Shown one piece after another: positions 29,401-40,071 of a stretch of 64,000 nt of DNA (the first letter of the stretch is position 1; each line of letters starts with the position of its first letter). Source of the stretch: Oscheius tipulae (lineage: Eukaryota; Nematoda; Chromadorea; Rhabditida; Rhabditidae); NCBI GenBank assembly GCA_037178975.1, contig JASJZH010000004.1, positions 9,424,001 through 9,488,000 on the forward strand. Reading direction: 5' to 3'. The notes under the pieces were generated by a model. It did no database searches and was not told the origin of the DNA. It saw nothing but the letters and a program-made list of their open reading frames with translations. Position numbers and translations under genes: made by a program.

Positions 29401-30412
29401 TCGCGACAAGCTCATTGGAAAACTACTGTAGTTTCGGCAATAGGTGGACGGATCGCAGGTGTAGATTGTGGCAGAGTTTGCCACGTTATTGACTGTGCTG
29501 TTCAGGGTCACACTGACGCAATCTCCTTGGCAGACTTGGTAGCCACCGTCGACTACTGATGCTCCGTTTGCCCAGAAGCCAGTGTAACAGGCGATTGGAG
29601 GATCGGTGGTGTTAACGACCGGAGGAGGGGTAATCTGAAAAGATTTACGTTAAAAATTCGTGTAGAGTAGTATGCTGCAGTTTTGTTTTCCAGAGATGGA
29701 GCGGAATGCCTTAAGTATTTTAATAAAAGTGGTATTGAACATGGTAATGAGTTTAAAAAACGAGTAAGTACTTTAAAGGTAGAGGTCCGGAAGAGAGAGT
29801 GCCGAAAAACAACAATTGGAAAAAGGGGTTAAACAGCGTTTAATAATAATAATTCGGGAGAAACTTTTCGTCAGAAGTAGTGGGCTGCTTTAAAAATTTG
29901 AACTCACTGTAGTATCAAGGTTTGCCAGAGCAACATTGCAATTGTTGGCATCGTTACAACAGCAAGCCGTGATATCCTTGTCCGACGGAAGGCTTGTACA
30001 GTTTCCATTGACATTCAGCTGCGTGCCTAAAATTTCACATGAAGTCAGAAAACAAGAAAAAACGTACAAATGCTGCTATCCAGACACAAGAAAGCTGTTA
30101 CGTTTTGGTCTCCAACTGTCGACCTAGCTGATCCACATAGTCCATTACAGTATACCTACCATTGACCTCGCAGGTAAAACTTTTAAAAACTTACGGTGCT
30201 TCCGTAGGACTTGACCGTGTTTGTGGAATAAATACCGACGTAGCAAGTGAAATTAGTGCTATGAGACCAGGCTTGACTATTTCTGAACGTCCCTTTCAGA
30301 AGCTTAAAAAATATAAATACCTGGTATTGACAAAGTCTACAAAACTAGTAATGCCGTCGGAATATGCCGCAGTAGCTCCGGCTAGGAGTAGGAGCCTGAA
30401 AAAATCCAACAT
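23419..30412 (-). CDS. Giant multi-module ET-type Cys-rich surface protein, probably GPI-anchored
   Basis: ATG at 30412 opens a signal peptide (MLDFFRLLLLAGATAAYSDG). A chain of exons then encodes about 18 cysteine modules of roughly 90-100 residues each. Type B modules read TCYVG..., GSTV-C-x-GKCGSA, FFCLD..C, PGDKD..GCCCDN..NCN. Type A modules read IACY.GVW, CQGDCVSI, LYTCDPS.YC, IEPGM.GCCCNTD.CIDP. Their order is B-A-C-D followed by six B-A pairs and a final C-D, where C and D are the variants beginning VCFAGV.VKEDNYT and PIAC.SGF. The D type lacks CCC and reads LKVCSC...GCL. The protein ends with a Ser/Pro-rich linker and DLWFLVSLSLLTIFLRQ-stop, which is hydrophobic to the end as in GPI signals. 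The CCC..D..CN ends match the nematode ET module and recall Ly6-type folds. Introns mostly fall between module halves. Expected size is about 1,700 residues. Function is unknown; a cell-surface or secreted-coat role is inferred. Confidence 0.8.
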
Positions 30413-31938
30413 TGGAGCCTCCGAGGTGATAGGAAAGCTATTAGAGCCTTAAATATCAAGGACTTATCAGGTGTCGTTAATTGCGCCATTTTATCGTTTT
30501 TGCGACAGCTAGAGAGAGCTGGAAAAGGAACAGAAAAGGTGATTCAGCAGCGTAATGGCAATGAGCACGCAAAATGGGGCAGGGTGAATAGTTTCTACAC
30601 AATGCATGAAGCATTTTCATAAAACTTGAGAGTAGCCCAAAATTGAATAGGTACCACTTTTGTCGGGAGCTAACTAAGCCTCTTCTCTCGGAATCTGCGA
30701 GGCAAAACGGGTGCGACCCGAGATGTAGTGACGGTCTTGTCTATTATTCTGACGTCAGGGTATCGGTACGATCACCCTCTGACTGAGAAGTTATTTTTCT
30801 TGATGGCTGCATGCCAGTTGATCTGCATAAAGCATAAATTTTTTTATCAGATGTCATTGACTTCCATGAAATTGTGGAAGAGCAACGCCGTTAGTAAAGA
30901 GAACACATTCGGAACAGTTTTAGTTACAGTGTAAAACAGTACTCTGTTAAGAATGTGTCTTGCCCAGAATAGCTCCACAAAGTACAACATTCTCCTTGCT
31001 ATCTCTCCCGCAGCCTCGCGTCAGAATTTCCTCTCTGTGTGTCCTGGAGGTGCGGCGGCGGTTAATCTATACTGCCTTCGGCATGTCTTTTGTCACATCG
31101 AGAATCACCTCTCTTTATGGCGACCGATAGACACGGCACTCGACAAGAGTCATATAGTCACAAAAACGGGCTATTAAAGCGTAGAAACATTCAGATCCCT
31201 TCCTGAAAACTTTATTGAAGCTAGAGGTACAATTTTAAGTAGTAGTTACTTTAGTCAGTGATCATATGAAGATGGAAGTTTTAATTTGAACTGTTCCACA
31301 ATTCCAGAGGATTTAATTGCTTTTGCCTCCCAAGTTGGAAGCCCCAACCCCAACCCCGTTCATTACCGTAAAGTACGACAGGCCATGAAGCCAATGAGAG
31401 AGCACAGTCAGCTCCCGGACTCTTCGACTGATAGGGCGTGGTGAACTTTATCGCGATCGAGCGAAACTATGAAGGACGCTATGGATAAAGAGTACAAAAG
31501 AGCTCTTTTGTACTTTCTACCTCATACGCGTTCAGAGACTTGACAGCTACATGTTCAAGTGCTACAGACTCTCATTATCAAAGTTATCAAGCATGTTCGA
31601 CAGCTCTATGTTATGGTTGCTGTACACAAGAAGGAACTTTCGATTAATGATGTCTGTGGGAACTGTTCACATCACTCCGTCTGGATCAAAACAAAGTCTA
31701 AAATTAAAGGATTCGGCGGCTAGCTTGATTTGTTCGGCATTCTACCATCAACTACTTCTCTGTTTCCGAATGTATAAACACACTTAAAAACAAATACACT
31801 GAATGCAGAAAACTCAAAGTATAGCTCAAAAAGTAAAGAACTCGTCACGATCCGTGTGAGCAATATCCCACGCCTCATCTCCTCTCTATGTGAGAGTTGT
31901 TCGTACCTTGTACACTCCAGTTCAATATCTTTTCTCAC
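30413..31938. other. Intergenic region, no gene recognised
   Basis: Short open stretches (for example 30728-30934 and 31551-31787 plus) lack motifs, start context or splice partners. A short CCCCAA-like direct repeat lies at about 31344-31358. The sequence probably holds the promoters of the ET gene (minus) and of the chemoreceptor gene (plus), but no element could be identified. Confidence 0.4.
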
Positions 31939-32948
31939 ATGTGCGAAGACAACTCGCTCGTTGACATCCTGCTTCGAATCAGCTGGACTCTACTGTTCCT
32001 GCCAGCGGCATTTGCTAACATCTGGCTCATATACTGCATATTCAAAAGAACACCCAAAGATTTCCGAGTCTACAGTATACTATTATTTTATCAGTCATTT
32101 GTGGGGCTTTTCGAAGAGGTGGCCTTATGGATTTTGATGCCAAGATAAGATTTTCCTGGATTATATGCAAACTACCAGTTTTTAGGCTGACTGGATTTGA
32201 GGGAGACGGAACCTTCATAGCCATTGGTCTTTCTGGCCAAATTGATGGGAAGTTCTCCTTTGTTACTCTCGAAATCATTGTATCCTGTTGGCCTTGCAGC
32301 ACTATTCTGGTCTGTGTTTGTGTCTGCTACAGACTCTATATTCTTCATCGAAGTGTTCCAAACATCCTTACCGTCATCAGCCTATGTGTCTTCATTACAG
32401 TTCCGGCGGTTTTTTACTGCGTGAGTGTGATTCAGAGGAAATACGAACAAAGTTTAGGTAGTTTCGACATCCTCCTATAGAGACAAAAGTGATCTGCCGA
32501 TTGAACTATGCTCCCAGAATGTTACTGGAGCTTTTGGTATTTACTCTCCAAGAAATTCTTGGATATCTTTTGCTTAATCATTTCTATGACTTATTGATAT
32601 TTCTAGGAAACAGTTGGCAACACCGTAAACTTCCTCTTCCTTCCAAGTGTCATAATTTCGCTGCTCGTTTCTTGGAAGATCCTGCACACTATCGGTAAAC
32701 TACGGCAAGATAATTCAGCAACTTGGATCAAAAACAATCGGGGAATCGCTCTGGCTCTTCTCTTCCAATCCTGTGTACCAGCTTTCGGTATCATCTACAT
32801 CGCACTTCTCTCCCTGTGGGAGAGACAAATATTGAAAAGTACAACTGGTGCCAGTTTCGCTTTCCTACTCTTTGGAGTCATGCCTCTTTGTGACGGCCTC
32901 GTGACTCTCTACTTTATTCCGTACTACAGACGAGTAACTATTGGATAG
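31939..32948 (+). CDS. Srh/Str-like 7TM chemoreceptor, with a defective splice donor
   Basis: ATG at 31939 starts MCEDNSLVDILLRISW, followed by membrane helix 1 and a loop (CIFKRTPKDFRVYSILLFYQ), the layout of nematode serpentine chemoreceptors. Exon 1 should end at 32144 and join 32186 in phase (MP-R-LTGFEGDGTFIAIGL). The middle exon has helices 3 and 4 and CYRLYILHRSVPN. The last exon (from about 32608) encodes ETVGNTVNFLFLPSVIISLL, helices 6 and 7 (CVPAFGIIYIALLSL, FGVMPLCDGLVTLYFIPYY) and a TAG at 32946-32948. The first intron begins AT instead of GT (32145), and a TAA follows at once if it is not removed. The gene may thus be a recent pseudogene. It runs convergently with its neighbour at 33016-34672, which is of the same class. 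Confidence 0.65.
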
Positions 32949-33015
32949 TCCCTCTTCAAACTGTTTATCTATAAAACTTTCAGTGTCATGAAGGGAAGAT
33001 CGACGCAAACTTGAA

Positions 33016-34672
33016 CTAAGCAAGATTAGAGCTGGTGGCATCCAGTCGTGCAATCTCTACAATATTTGTGACGTTCTTTCTCCAGAAACAGAAGATCCTC
33101 TTCAAGAGCTTGATAGTGAATGTTCTGTACGGTTTCATGCAGTAGAGGCAGAAGATAGAGTTGACCAGAGGATAGCATCCAATTATAGCCGCTGTCCCGT
33201 ATTGGAATTCATCAGTTTGCGTGATAAAGACCCAGTTAAACCCCAGAGTTATCATAAACGTACACATCGGACCAGTCACTGTAACGAAGGGAAGGATGGC
33301 CTACCACCAAAATATTTTCGAAAGCGAAACGACTTACCTGCACTAGAAGGACATAAGTAAGACTCTTTTGAAGCTTGTAGGTTTCCTTCGACATGGACGA
33401 CTTAGATTGGTGGACTTTGTAAAGAACGGCGCCCGACAGCTGCACATTCCAGCCTTCTGTCCCTAGTAGCCATACCGCTACGACAACTGATTCGAGGAGT
33501 ACGTAAATATCATCGCCGTCGAAAATCATCAACGGCGTTGAAGGTGATATCTTCTCCATATAGATTGTCAGATTGTGTCTGATAGCGTATTGCGAGAGCT
33601 CCTGCAATGTAATTTTATAGGCAGATACTTTTTTTGAATACTTGTGGAGAATGCTTACCTTATGACCAGAGGCAGAGTTCAATAAGATGCCAATAACTAT
33701 TGCGATGCAAGCGACTCCATTGAAACAGAAAAAGAATATTACACCCCTGAAATTTTCCATTTTGATTTATGCTTACTTCTGTAAAATGTAAAAACTAGGA
33801 GATACATAATAAGTTATTTTAAATTAAGATATTTGAATACCTGCTACTTTCAGAGCTACCCTTACAAATCATAAAAAATAAGATGCGAGCCAAAAACGCC
33901 AATAAAGCAAAGCAGCGTTTGTGAGATTTAAAAAGAACGTAAATTAGCAAAGTTACTAAAATTTACAATAAGACTTCACATCTACCGGTTCGTTGGATGC
34001 TCCCAAAGTTGTTAGAGATAAAGTTATTAGCTGCGATTTCTTGTTACTCAGACCATTGAAATCGAGCGACCAGGTGAAAAAAGTGTCTACTATGATGCAT
34101 ACAAGTGAGTATGGAACGCAAACCTTGTTAGGGCTGCTGATTTTAATTTTTGTATATAGTTTGTAATGTCTACGCGTGATGTCGCCTTGGCTCTCCCGTA
34201 CCGCAAACCCGTTTCAAATGAACATCAAAACTGAAACTTACGGAAGTCCTGTGAATCGTTCCAAAAATTTGTCGAATTTGTAAAAGACGAAAAATCTATA
34301 AAGGCAACAGTCATTGACAGAGATTAGCGTGATTTCTCCAGAACAAAAGGTGAGTATACAGGCCAATTTCATGCCAGTTGGGCCGAAATATTTGAGCAGG
34401 CCACCACAAGTAAGAGCAGGCAGTGGAAAAAGAAGATTCGGCAAAAAGAGCCAGCCGAGACTAAAGGAGAATATAAAGTCAGTTACCTTAAATGGTGAAT
34501 ATGGAATTTCAAGAGCACTTACAGCAAGCTTGAGCAAGTAAACTTTAAATGAACCCATAGTTTTCGGAGAAAATTTCCAAATAACAACTATAAGGTAGAT
34601 GTTGACTACTGCTATGAGACCTTCAACAGTATTGCTAATTATCGATGCAGTAGGTGAATCAAAGTTGAGCAT
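33016..34672 (-). CDS. Srh/Str-like 7TM chemoreceptor
   Basis: On the minus strand, ATG at 34672 (MLNFDSPTASIISNT) opens exon 1, which includes helices 1-3, FPLPALTCGGLLKYFGPTGM and the CCLYRFFVFYKFDKFLERF loop. It ends with a GTAAGT donor near 34240. After an intron of about 0.47 kb, the exon at about 33749-33661 encodes GVIFFFCFNGVACIAIVIG. The next, about 33603-33345, encodes DGDDIYVLLESVVVAVWLLG and the KETYKLQKSLTYVLLVQ helix 6 start. The last exon encodes FVTVTGPMCTFMITLGF, helix 7 with GCYPLVNSIFCLYCMKPYR and a basic tail to TAG at 33018-33016. The KPYR after helix 7 and the FPLPA...G motif fit the nematode Srh/Str superfamily. Such receptors usually sit in the cilia of chemosensory neurons. 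Confidence 0.8.
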
Positions 34673-35053
34673 CGACACCAGGAATCTGATTCAGAGCGCT
34701 GCTTCTGTTGCTTGATCTAAATTTCACTTGCACCTGTTCGTCTAAATGGCTCCGTAGGCGGATTAAGTATCATTTTCGTTGTGGGCGCAAATGAAAAAAA
34801 ATCTGAAGAGAATGTGGCTTAGCCTCGAGTTGCAGTTTGGGTCGAAGCCCGTTGGTTTTAAGAGCTTTTTTAAATGTCCTTGATGACTGCCTTGCAGAAG
34901 ACGAGTGTACAAATAATAACAACAATCCTGCCCTATGTTCTGTAGTCTATTTTTGTTCCGGTTTTAATTTCTCACTCTGCTGTTTGTTCTGTCCTTATCA
35001 TCAAGGCTTATGAAGACTAAAGTCCCTCTCTTCGTGTTATACCGCGTTCGTCC
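34673..35053. other. Short intergenic region
   Basis: Nothing recognisable. It separates the divergent chemoreceptor gene (minus) from the small gene at 35054 (plus) and therefore probably contains both promoters. Confidence 0.4.
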
Positions 35054-35319
35054 ATGTCCACAATAACGCCAAAGGAGTTTCAGTCAATTATTGGCAAAGT
35101 GACTGAGAATAAAAAAGGTTGGTTTGTATGTTTTGAATGGATAAAAGTTATTCAGGAGCTGAGCAAGCCATTTACTTGACGTTTCTACTCCAAGACCACG
35201 ATGCTGGAGAGGCGTACAAGCGCGACATGAAGATGAAGGTGTTGAAAACGTTGTTGGACAAAGATGACGTAGGTTTCGCTAGTGCAAAGAAAGCTTATAA
35301 AACGTTAAAACCTGCGTAG
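35054..35319 (+). CDS. Small 75-residue helical protein of unknown function
   Basis: Exons 35054-35117 and 35156-35319 join in phase (GTTGGT donor, TTCAG acceptor) into a 76-codon frame. It begins MSTITPKEFQSIIGKVTEN and ends KKAYKTLKPA-stop. The translation is strongly helical and lysine-rich, with no signal peptide, no membrane helix and no HPD motif. It lies at the head of the J-domain cluster and runs in the same direction. The block AYKRDMKMKVLKTLLDK loosely recalls helix II of the J domain downstream (AYKRKMMDCHPDK), but this is not enough to call it a relative. Confidence 0.6.
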
Positions 35320-35485
35320 ACCATCACAATTTCCTCTTGACTCCATTACAAGCATCTTACTCTCCGTTTCCTTTAAATTACATACTCTTATAACAATTAA
35401 TGCTAGGAGCACACGTTGCAGCCTTTTTTCAACTCCTCTTAGTTGCTTATGTATGATGATTTTCGGGACATCAAGTCCCTGATAA

Positions 35486-36535
35486 CGCTGGCTGCCAGGC
35501 TGGAAAACAATTTTGAAAGAACTCAGCGGGACAAAAATTTCCATAACAATAGATGTACCTATAATATCAAAGGACTTCTTCGCCTATCTCGACAGGATCA
35601 TCGTCGACACAGCCATACCGGAACAGATCCTACAAAACATCGAGCACGTTTTCAATTCAGCCAAGCTAACATTGAACAGGAAACACAGGGATACAGGAGG
35701 ACTTACCCAGAACGCAAAAACTGTATCTTGTCAAAAATTTCACAGGGACTCATTTTTTTAGGGTATGTTCGAAGTGGGAACAGTTGCCATTGCCCGAACA
35801 ATGGAAAAGCTGAGCCCGGAGATCTTGGTGGAAATCACGTCCAATGCTGGCAAAATTGTGGCTGTTGAACCCTGCAACTTTGGACCAATGATGCAAGCTT
35901 GTCTCGACAAGCTCAGAATCGTTGGTCCCCGAGCCGGACCCGTGTTGGCCTTGGCCTATCTAACCTACGAGGGAGGCATGGCCATCTACAAATGGTGGGA
36001 CGGAGAGATCAGTGGACAGCGGTGTGTGCAGCAGATTCTCACTAGTGTCTGTCAGTTTATCGAAGAATTGTAAAAGGTATGGCAAATTTTAGCATCGGTT
36101 ACTGCAGCTTACTATGGAGGGATTGGGGGAGCCGCTCTAGCTGCGTTCTACGGTCTTGGCCCCTATGGCATTGTGGCTGCTACCCTTGCAGGCAAGCGAA
36201 TAACAGAGAGAAACAGATATAGCGACAGAGATAGGGACAGTGACCTTTAAACCTTTTATATTTCCGCTGGTATAACAGCCGGCACACTGGCAGCAAAGGT
36301 CTCCGAACTCCTCATTCTCTGGGGTTTCGACATGCCGAAGGAGCAAACAGAGGAGCAGGCCTACAAGTACCTTGGAGTGACGAAAAGCGCATCAGCCAAT
36401 GAAGTCAATACTGCCTTCTATGCCCTATGTCGTTCTTCTCATCCGGACAAGCCAGGCGGCTCTCACGAACGGTTTATTCAATTACAGGTTCACATGAACG
36501 TTATTCGAGCTGCTCGAGGTGAGATTGGCCGCTGA
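35486..36535 (+). CDS. Membrane-type J-domain protein 1 (HPD intact)
   Basis: The N-terminus is uncertain. Coding is clear from about 35486 (KELSGTKISITIDVPIISKD), through a short intron at 35720, to MFEVGTVAIARTMEKLSPEI and LAYLTYEGGMAIYKWWDGEI. An intron of 48 nt and one with a GC donor (CAG|GCAAGC, about 36190) then join Gly/Ala-rich membrane segments (AAYYGGIGGAALAAFYGLG; ITAGTLAAKVSELLILWGFD). A C-terminal J domain follows: EEQAYKYLGVTKSASANEV, with SSHPDKPGG holding the HPD tripeptide needed to stimulate Hsp70, and ending NVIRAARGEIGR-stop. A J domain at the very end behind glycine-rich helices recalls Tim14/Pam18-type architecture, but the WWDGEI block and order are different. The partner Hsp70 and the membrane are unknown. 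Confidence 0.75.
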
Positions 36536-36656
36536 AAGTTTTGGTGTATACAACTTTTACATAAAACAGTTTCCTTGGGCTTGCATTCTTTATCTCGGTC
36601 ATTTCCGGGCCATATCGTTTTTTTTTCTTTTCGATCTTTGTTTTGGTTTGTACTGA

Positions 36657-37747
36657 ATGACAGATCCAGAGCAGGAAGTTCTTGACCAGATTGGATTATT
36701 GTACCCAGGTAATCTCGGGTAACGGGCACACTTTCATTAATCTGGTTTAGAGCAGGAGAATTTGGAAAGACGCCTGATCATTCTTGTGCACTTATCACAC
36801 GCAGGGACAGAGGAGTCGTCGAGGAGATCGCTAGAGCAGTTGAGTAGATGGCTGTCGCTGGGATCGGTTGATGTAAGAAGGCAGATTAAAAATACAACTT
36901 GTGTTTCAGGGCTTCAAAGCAGAATGTGACCAGATCTATTCCAACCATTCGGTACCCATACAACATGCTCGAGCACAGGCTCTTCCCGAAGTCCAACCTC
37001 GATCTATACGTCAAGTCGACAGAGCTATTCGTGTTCTTGATGCCGTGGACGGTATTCTGGACAGAAATACGGGAAGAGCAATGATCTATTGCGCTGGAGC
37101 TATGGACGGGGTTAGTTCTTGTTTACTAGCATTGTCTACACAAAAACACAGGTGATTCATGTTTCCTTTATCGCCTTTGTCTTGGGAGCACAGATTGGAA
37201 TCGCCGTTCTTCGCTGGCACCGAGGCGATATAACGGGGGAAGAAGCTGCTGAAAGAGTTTGTAATGTTTTTGATTTATTCGAACTTATACCTACTTTTTA
37301 GCTCGAGCAGCAGTTAGTGCTCTCGGAGCAGCGGCAGGTTTTCTCGCCGGTGCTGGGGCTGGAGCAGCGTTAGGACCTCCCGGTATTATTATCGGAGGAA
37401 GCGTTGGTGGGTTCCTTTGCTTACTTCTAGATCAGTTTTGTAGACTAGCGTAGATAACAGCTCAGGCTTTAGGCGCTGTCGTCGGCACCCTCTCCATGGA
37501 CTTTTTGTTCAAGCGAATTCGTAATAGAATCTTCTCTGGCACCGGAAACGAGGCACTTAGTCGCGCCTATCGCTACTTCAAACTGGCTCCTACTTGTACA
37601 AATGGTGAAGTCAACATTGCTTACGAGCGGAAGTGTATGACAACACATCCCAGATACCCGACTGGTAGTACCGAGGACCAGACAGAATGTGACGCTTTTT
37701 TCGCTGTTATTCGCGTGAACAGGGGCGATACTTCATTTCTTCAGTAG
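36657..37747 (+). CDS. Membrane-type J-domain-like protein 2 (HPD changed to HPR)
   Basis: Six exons (36657-36708, 36751-36872, 36910-37110, 37152-37260, 37302-37406, 37461-37747) total 876 nt and give a 291-residue protein. ATG starts MTDPEQEVLDQIGLLYP. A charged N-terminal half is followed by LRWHRGDITGEEAAERV, the counterpart of KWWDGEISGQRC in the first copy. Very Gly/Ala-rich segments come next (ALGAAAGFLAGAGAGAAL, GPPGIIIGGSV) and then a C-terminal J-like domain (NEALSRAYRYFKLAPTCTNG, YERKCMTTHPRYPTG). The catalytic HPD reads HPR, so Hsp70 stimulation in the usual way is doubtful. Such J-like domains with a lost Asp can act as regulators, as Pam16 does for Pam18. It lies 0.12 kb downstream of copy 1 in the same direction. 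Confidence 0.8.
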
Positions 37748-38083
37748 GCGAGTTTGGAAGGGCTATGGTAGACGTACCAGATCCCCAACTTTCTTGTTCT
37801 TTTCTTTTGCCCTGTAATTTTTAAGTGAAGTATCTTATTACGAAAGACTTTGAAAAAAAGAGGCTAACCGCCTTCCCATACCTCCCATCTCTGTATCCCT
37901 CAATTGTTAACCAGCTGCTTAGAGTTTGCTGTCCTAAATGGATGAACGATCAGTCATTGTCAATTATATAGCACAGGCATGTTGTTTCCCCAATACTCGA
38001 AAGCCATGTTTCTAGATTTGGGAAGGTGACAGCAGTAGCCTACTAAGAGTACTATACAATTTTGCTCTGGAAGAGCAAAACTC

Positions 38084-38972
38084 ATGTGGTTGGAGAAATT
38101 CAATGATCTGGCGAATTACAAAGATGCACCTGAGGGACGATGCACCCAAGGTTAGTGTTTTCACAGAGAGACTCAGAAATGAGTGCAGAGTTGCAAATTG
38201 TAAGTGATCTTATAGTTTTATAAAAACCTTAACAAACTGCAACAAGTCTATGTTGGTAAGTTTCTAGGTACTCTTCTCCTATCTACAGCAAATCTTCCCC
38301 CTTACGGCTAACACTGTCGTCGGACTGGCAAATGCAGCAGCAGAAATATGGTCAGCAGCTGAATGGGATGTTAATACTCGAGACATAACGATTCCTGTTG
38401 CTCAACTTCTTCGTTTTGATACCGTACTGTTGGCACAGAGCCTCGAGGCGCTTCCAATGTGCAAAAAGGCTCTTCTCGTGGATGCCTGTGAACACTACTG
38501 CAATGCCACCACTGCTGTAGCGCTTCTTGGGACGACAGGCTCAAGTAGTTACATAACAAAAGATTCGATGAAACTTTGCGGTTCCATCTTCTTTGCCGGT
38601 GTTGCAGCAGCAGCTATCGGTGTTGCAGCGGGAACAACGGCCCCGATAGGAATTGCAGCTTTCGGAGCTGGGAATCTTGTCGCCGGCATCGGATACTCCG
38701 CTTTCAAATGGTTCAAGCCAAAGTACGATACTTGGATGAAACAGGATGAGCTTGACGAAGCTTGCAGGTAAAGAGCAGCTCTATAAAAGCACAAAGGTAT
38801 TTTTAGGACCCTTGGAGTTGCTAGAAATTCTACGAGGAAAGAAGTCGATCGAGCCTACAAACGAAAAATGATGGATTGTCATCCCGACAAAGGAGGAAGT
38901 GCTGAAGCCGCTTGCCGTCTTTCAGACAGTAAAAAACTTCTTCTGGAACATATGGACGAGTTTTCGAGCTAA
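38084..38972 (+). CDS. Membrane-type J-domain protein 3 (HPD intact, divergent)
   Basis: ATG at 38084 starts MWLEKFNDLANYKDAPEG. The reading requires a tiny exon of 11 nt (about 38190-38200, ELQI) to keep phase, then the main exon from 38290 (QIFPLTANTVVGLANAAAEI). That exon holds MCKKALLVDACEHYC and Gly/Ala-rich membrane-like segments (GVAAAAIGVAAGTTAPIGI, FGAGNLVAGIGYSAFKWF). After a short intron at 38768 the last exon encodes a compact J domain (LGVARNSTRKEVDRAYKRK, DCHPDKGGSAEAACRLSD) and ends EFSS-stop at 38972. The domain order matches copies 1 and 2, but sequence similarity outside the J domain is weak, so it is an older member. Confidence 0.7.
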
Positions 38973-40071
38973 CTTTGTAGAGGATCCAGTAAATATTGAA
39001 CCACTGACTAGTTATTGAGACCAACGGCCCTGATTGAGACCATTAATTGTGTTAGTGGCGTGTAAGAGATAATGAAACTTTTCAAGACACGAGGGGTGTG
39101 CGTATTTTATTTTAACGAGTCATAATAAACACTGAGGATTTGGAAAATGCGGCCTTATTCTCTGAGTGTAGCATCCCCTCTGGAGTCGCGAGCTGTAGCG
39201 TAAAAGACATCGCATTCAGCCTGGGATTCAAGACTATTTCGGAGACTATGACACAACATCAACACCATGCACCTTGCCTGAACCTCGAATAGTAATGCAA
39301 GTACATACCTGCGCCAGATTCATTTGTCTACTCATGCTAGAATTCTGTGGAAGGACCAATCAGTCTAATCAACCTGTTACTAGTTTATGCTGTCTGGAAG
39401 CACACACCACAAGTTGTGGACACATTCATGGGGCATATGCTGAAAATGGCGGTTGACACAGACATATGATAAATTTTTCACGGCTGGCAAAAAAAGTCAC
39501 GGCAAATCGCTCCAGTGTTTCGATTGATTATTCAGGTTCATCTAAATTTATAGCTTAGTGTTAGTAAGGATTTAGTCACGTTAACGCATGTCTCTTCGTC
39601 ACCTAAATTGAATGCTTTTTCGGAGCCCATGGAGCACATGTCACAGAAATACCGTCACTGTTAATGAAACAGCTGGTCTGTAGAGGGATAGTGCAAGTTC
39701 TCCAAACTCTGAGCCATACCGGTTTGCCTTTGGAAAGCGCTAAATCCAGAGAAGCAGAGACCTTTCTGCGGTGAGAATATGAGAGATCTTCATCTGGAAG
39801 CTTCGTCTTGGAAAAATGCGATATCATTGAAGCAATGCGTTTTCATGCCGTCAAGTCTCTAAAGACTTGGATCATTTACTGAGTGAACGTTCAAGCGACA
39901 ACAAACATTTATTGAAATGGTACATCATTCATTACCGGTAAAGCTGAGCGTTTTTGCTTAGAAAAAGCAAATAAATGTCACGAGACTATTTACAGAAGAT
40001 CATTTGGATGGCAGGTTTATGCAAGACTCACAGAAGGTGATCGTTCCTGAAAACTTGATTTTCGATCGAAG
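38973..40071. other. Intergenic region, no gene recognised
   Basis: A minus-strand open frame at 39827-39603 (74 codons, with DLSYSHRRKVSASLDLALSK) lacks motif and splice context. Otherwise nothing is seen. The 3' ends of the J-domain gene (plus) and the sphingomyelin synthase gene (minus) converge here. Confidence 0.4.

Noticed and set aside
34440-34530. Possible 62-nt intron with a GTAAGT donor in the first exon of chemoreceptor 2
   Set aside because: Removing it breaks the frame, whereas unspliced sequence stays open and gives helix 2 and FPLPALTCGG, so the donor is probably not used.
36068-36090. Possible 23-nt intron in J-domain gene 1
   Set aside because: It would shift the frame. A 48-nt intron from an upstream GT (ending ILT|) to the same acceptor keeps the phase and continues into the Gly-rich segment.
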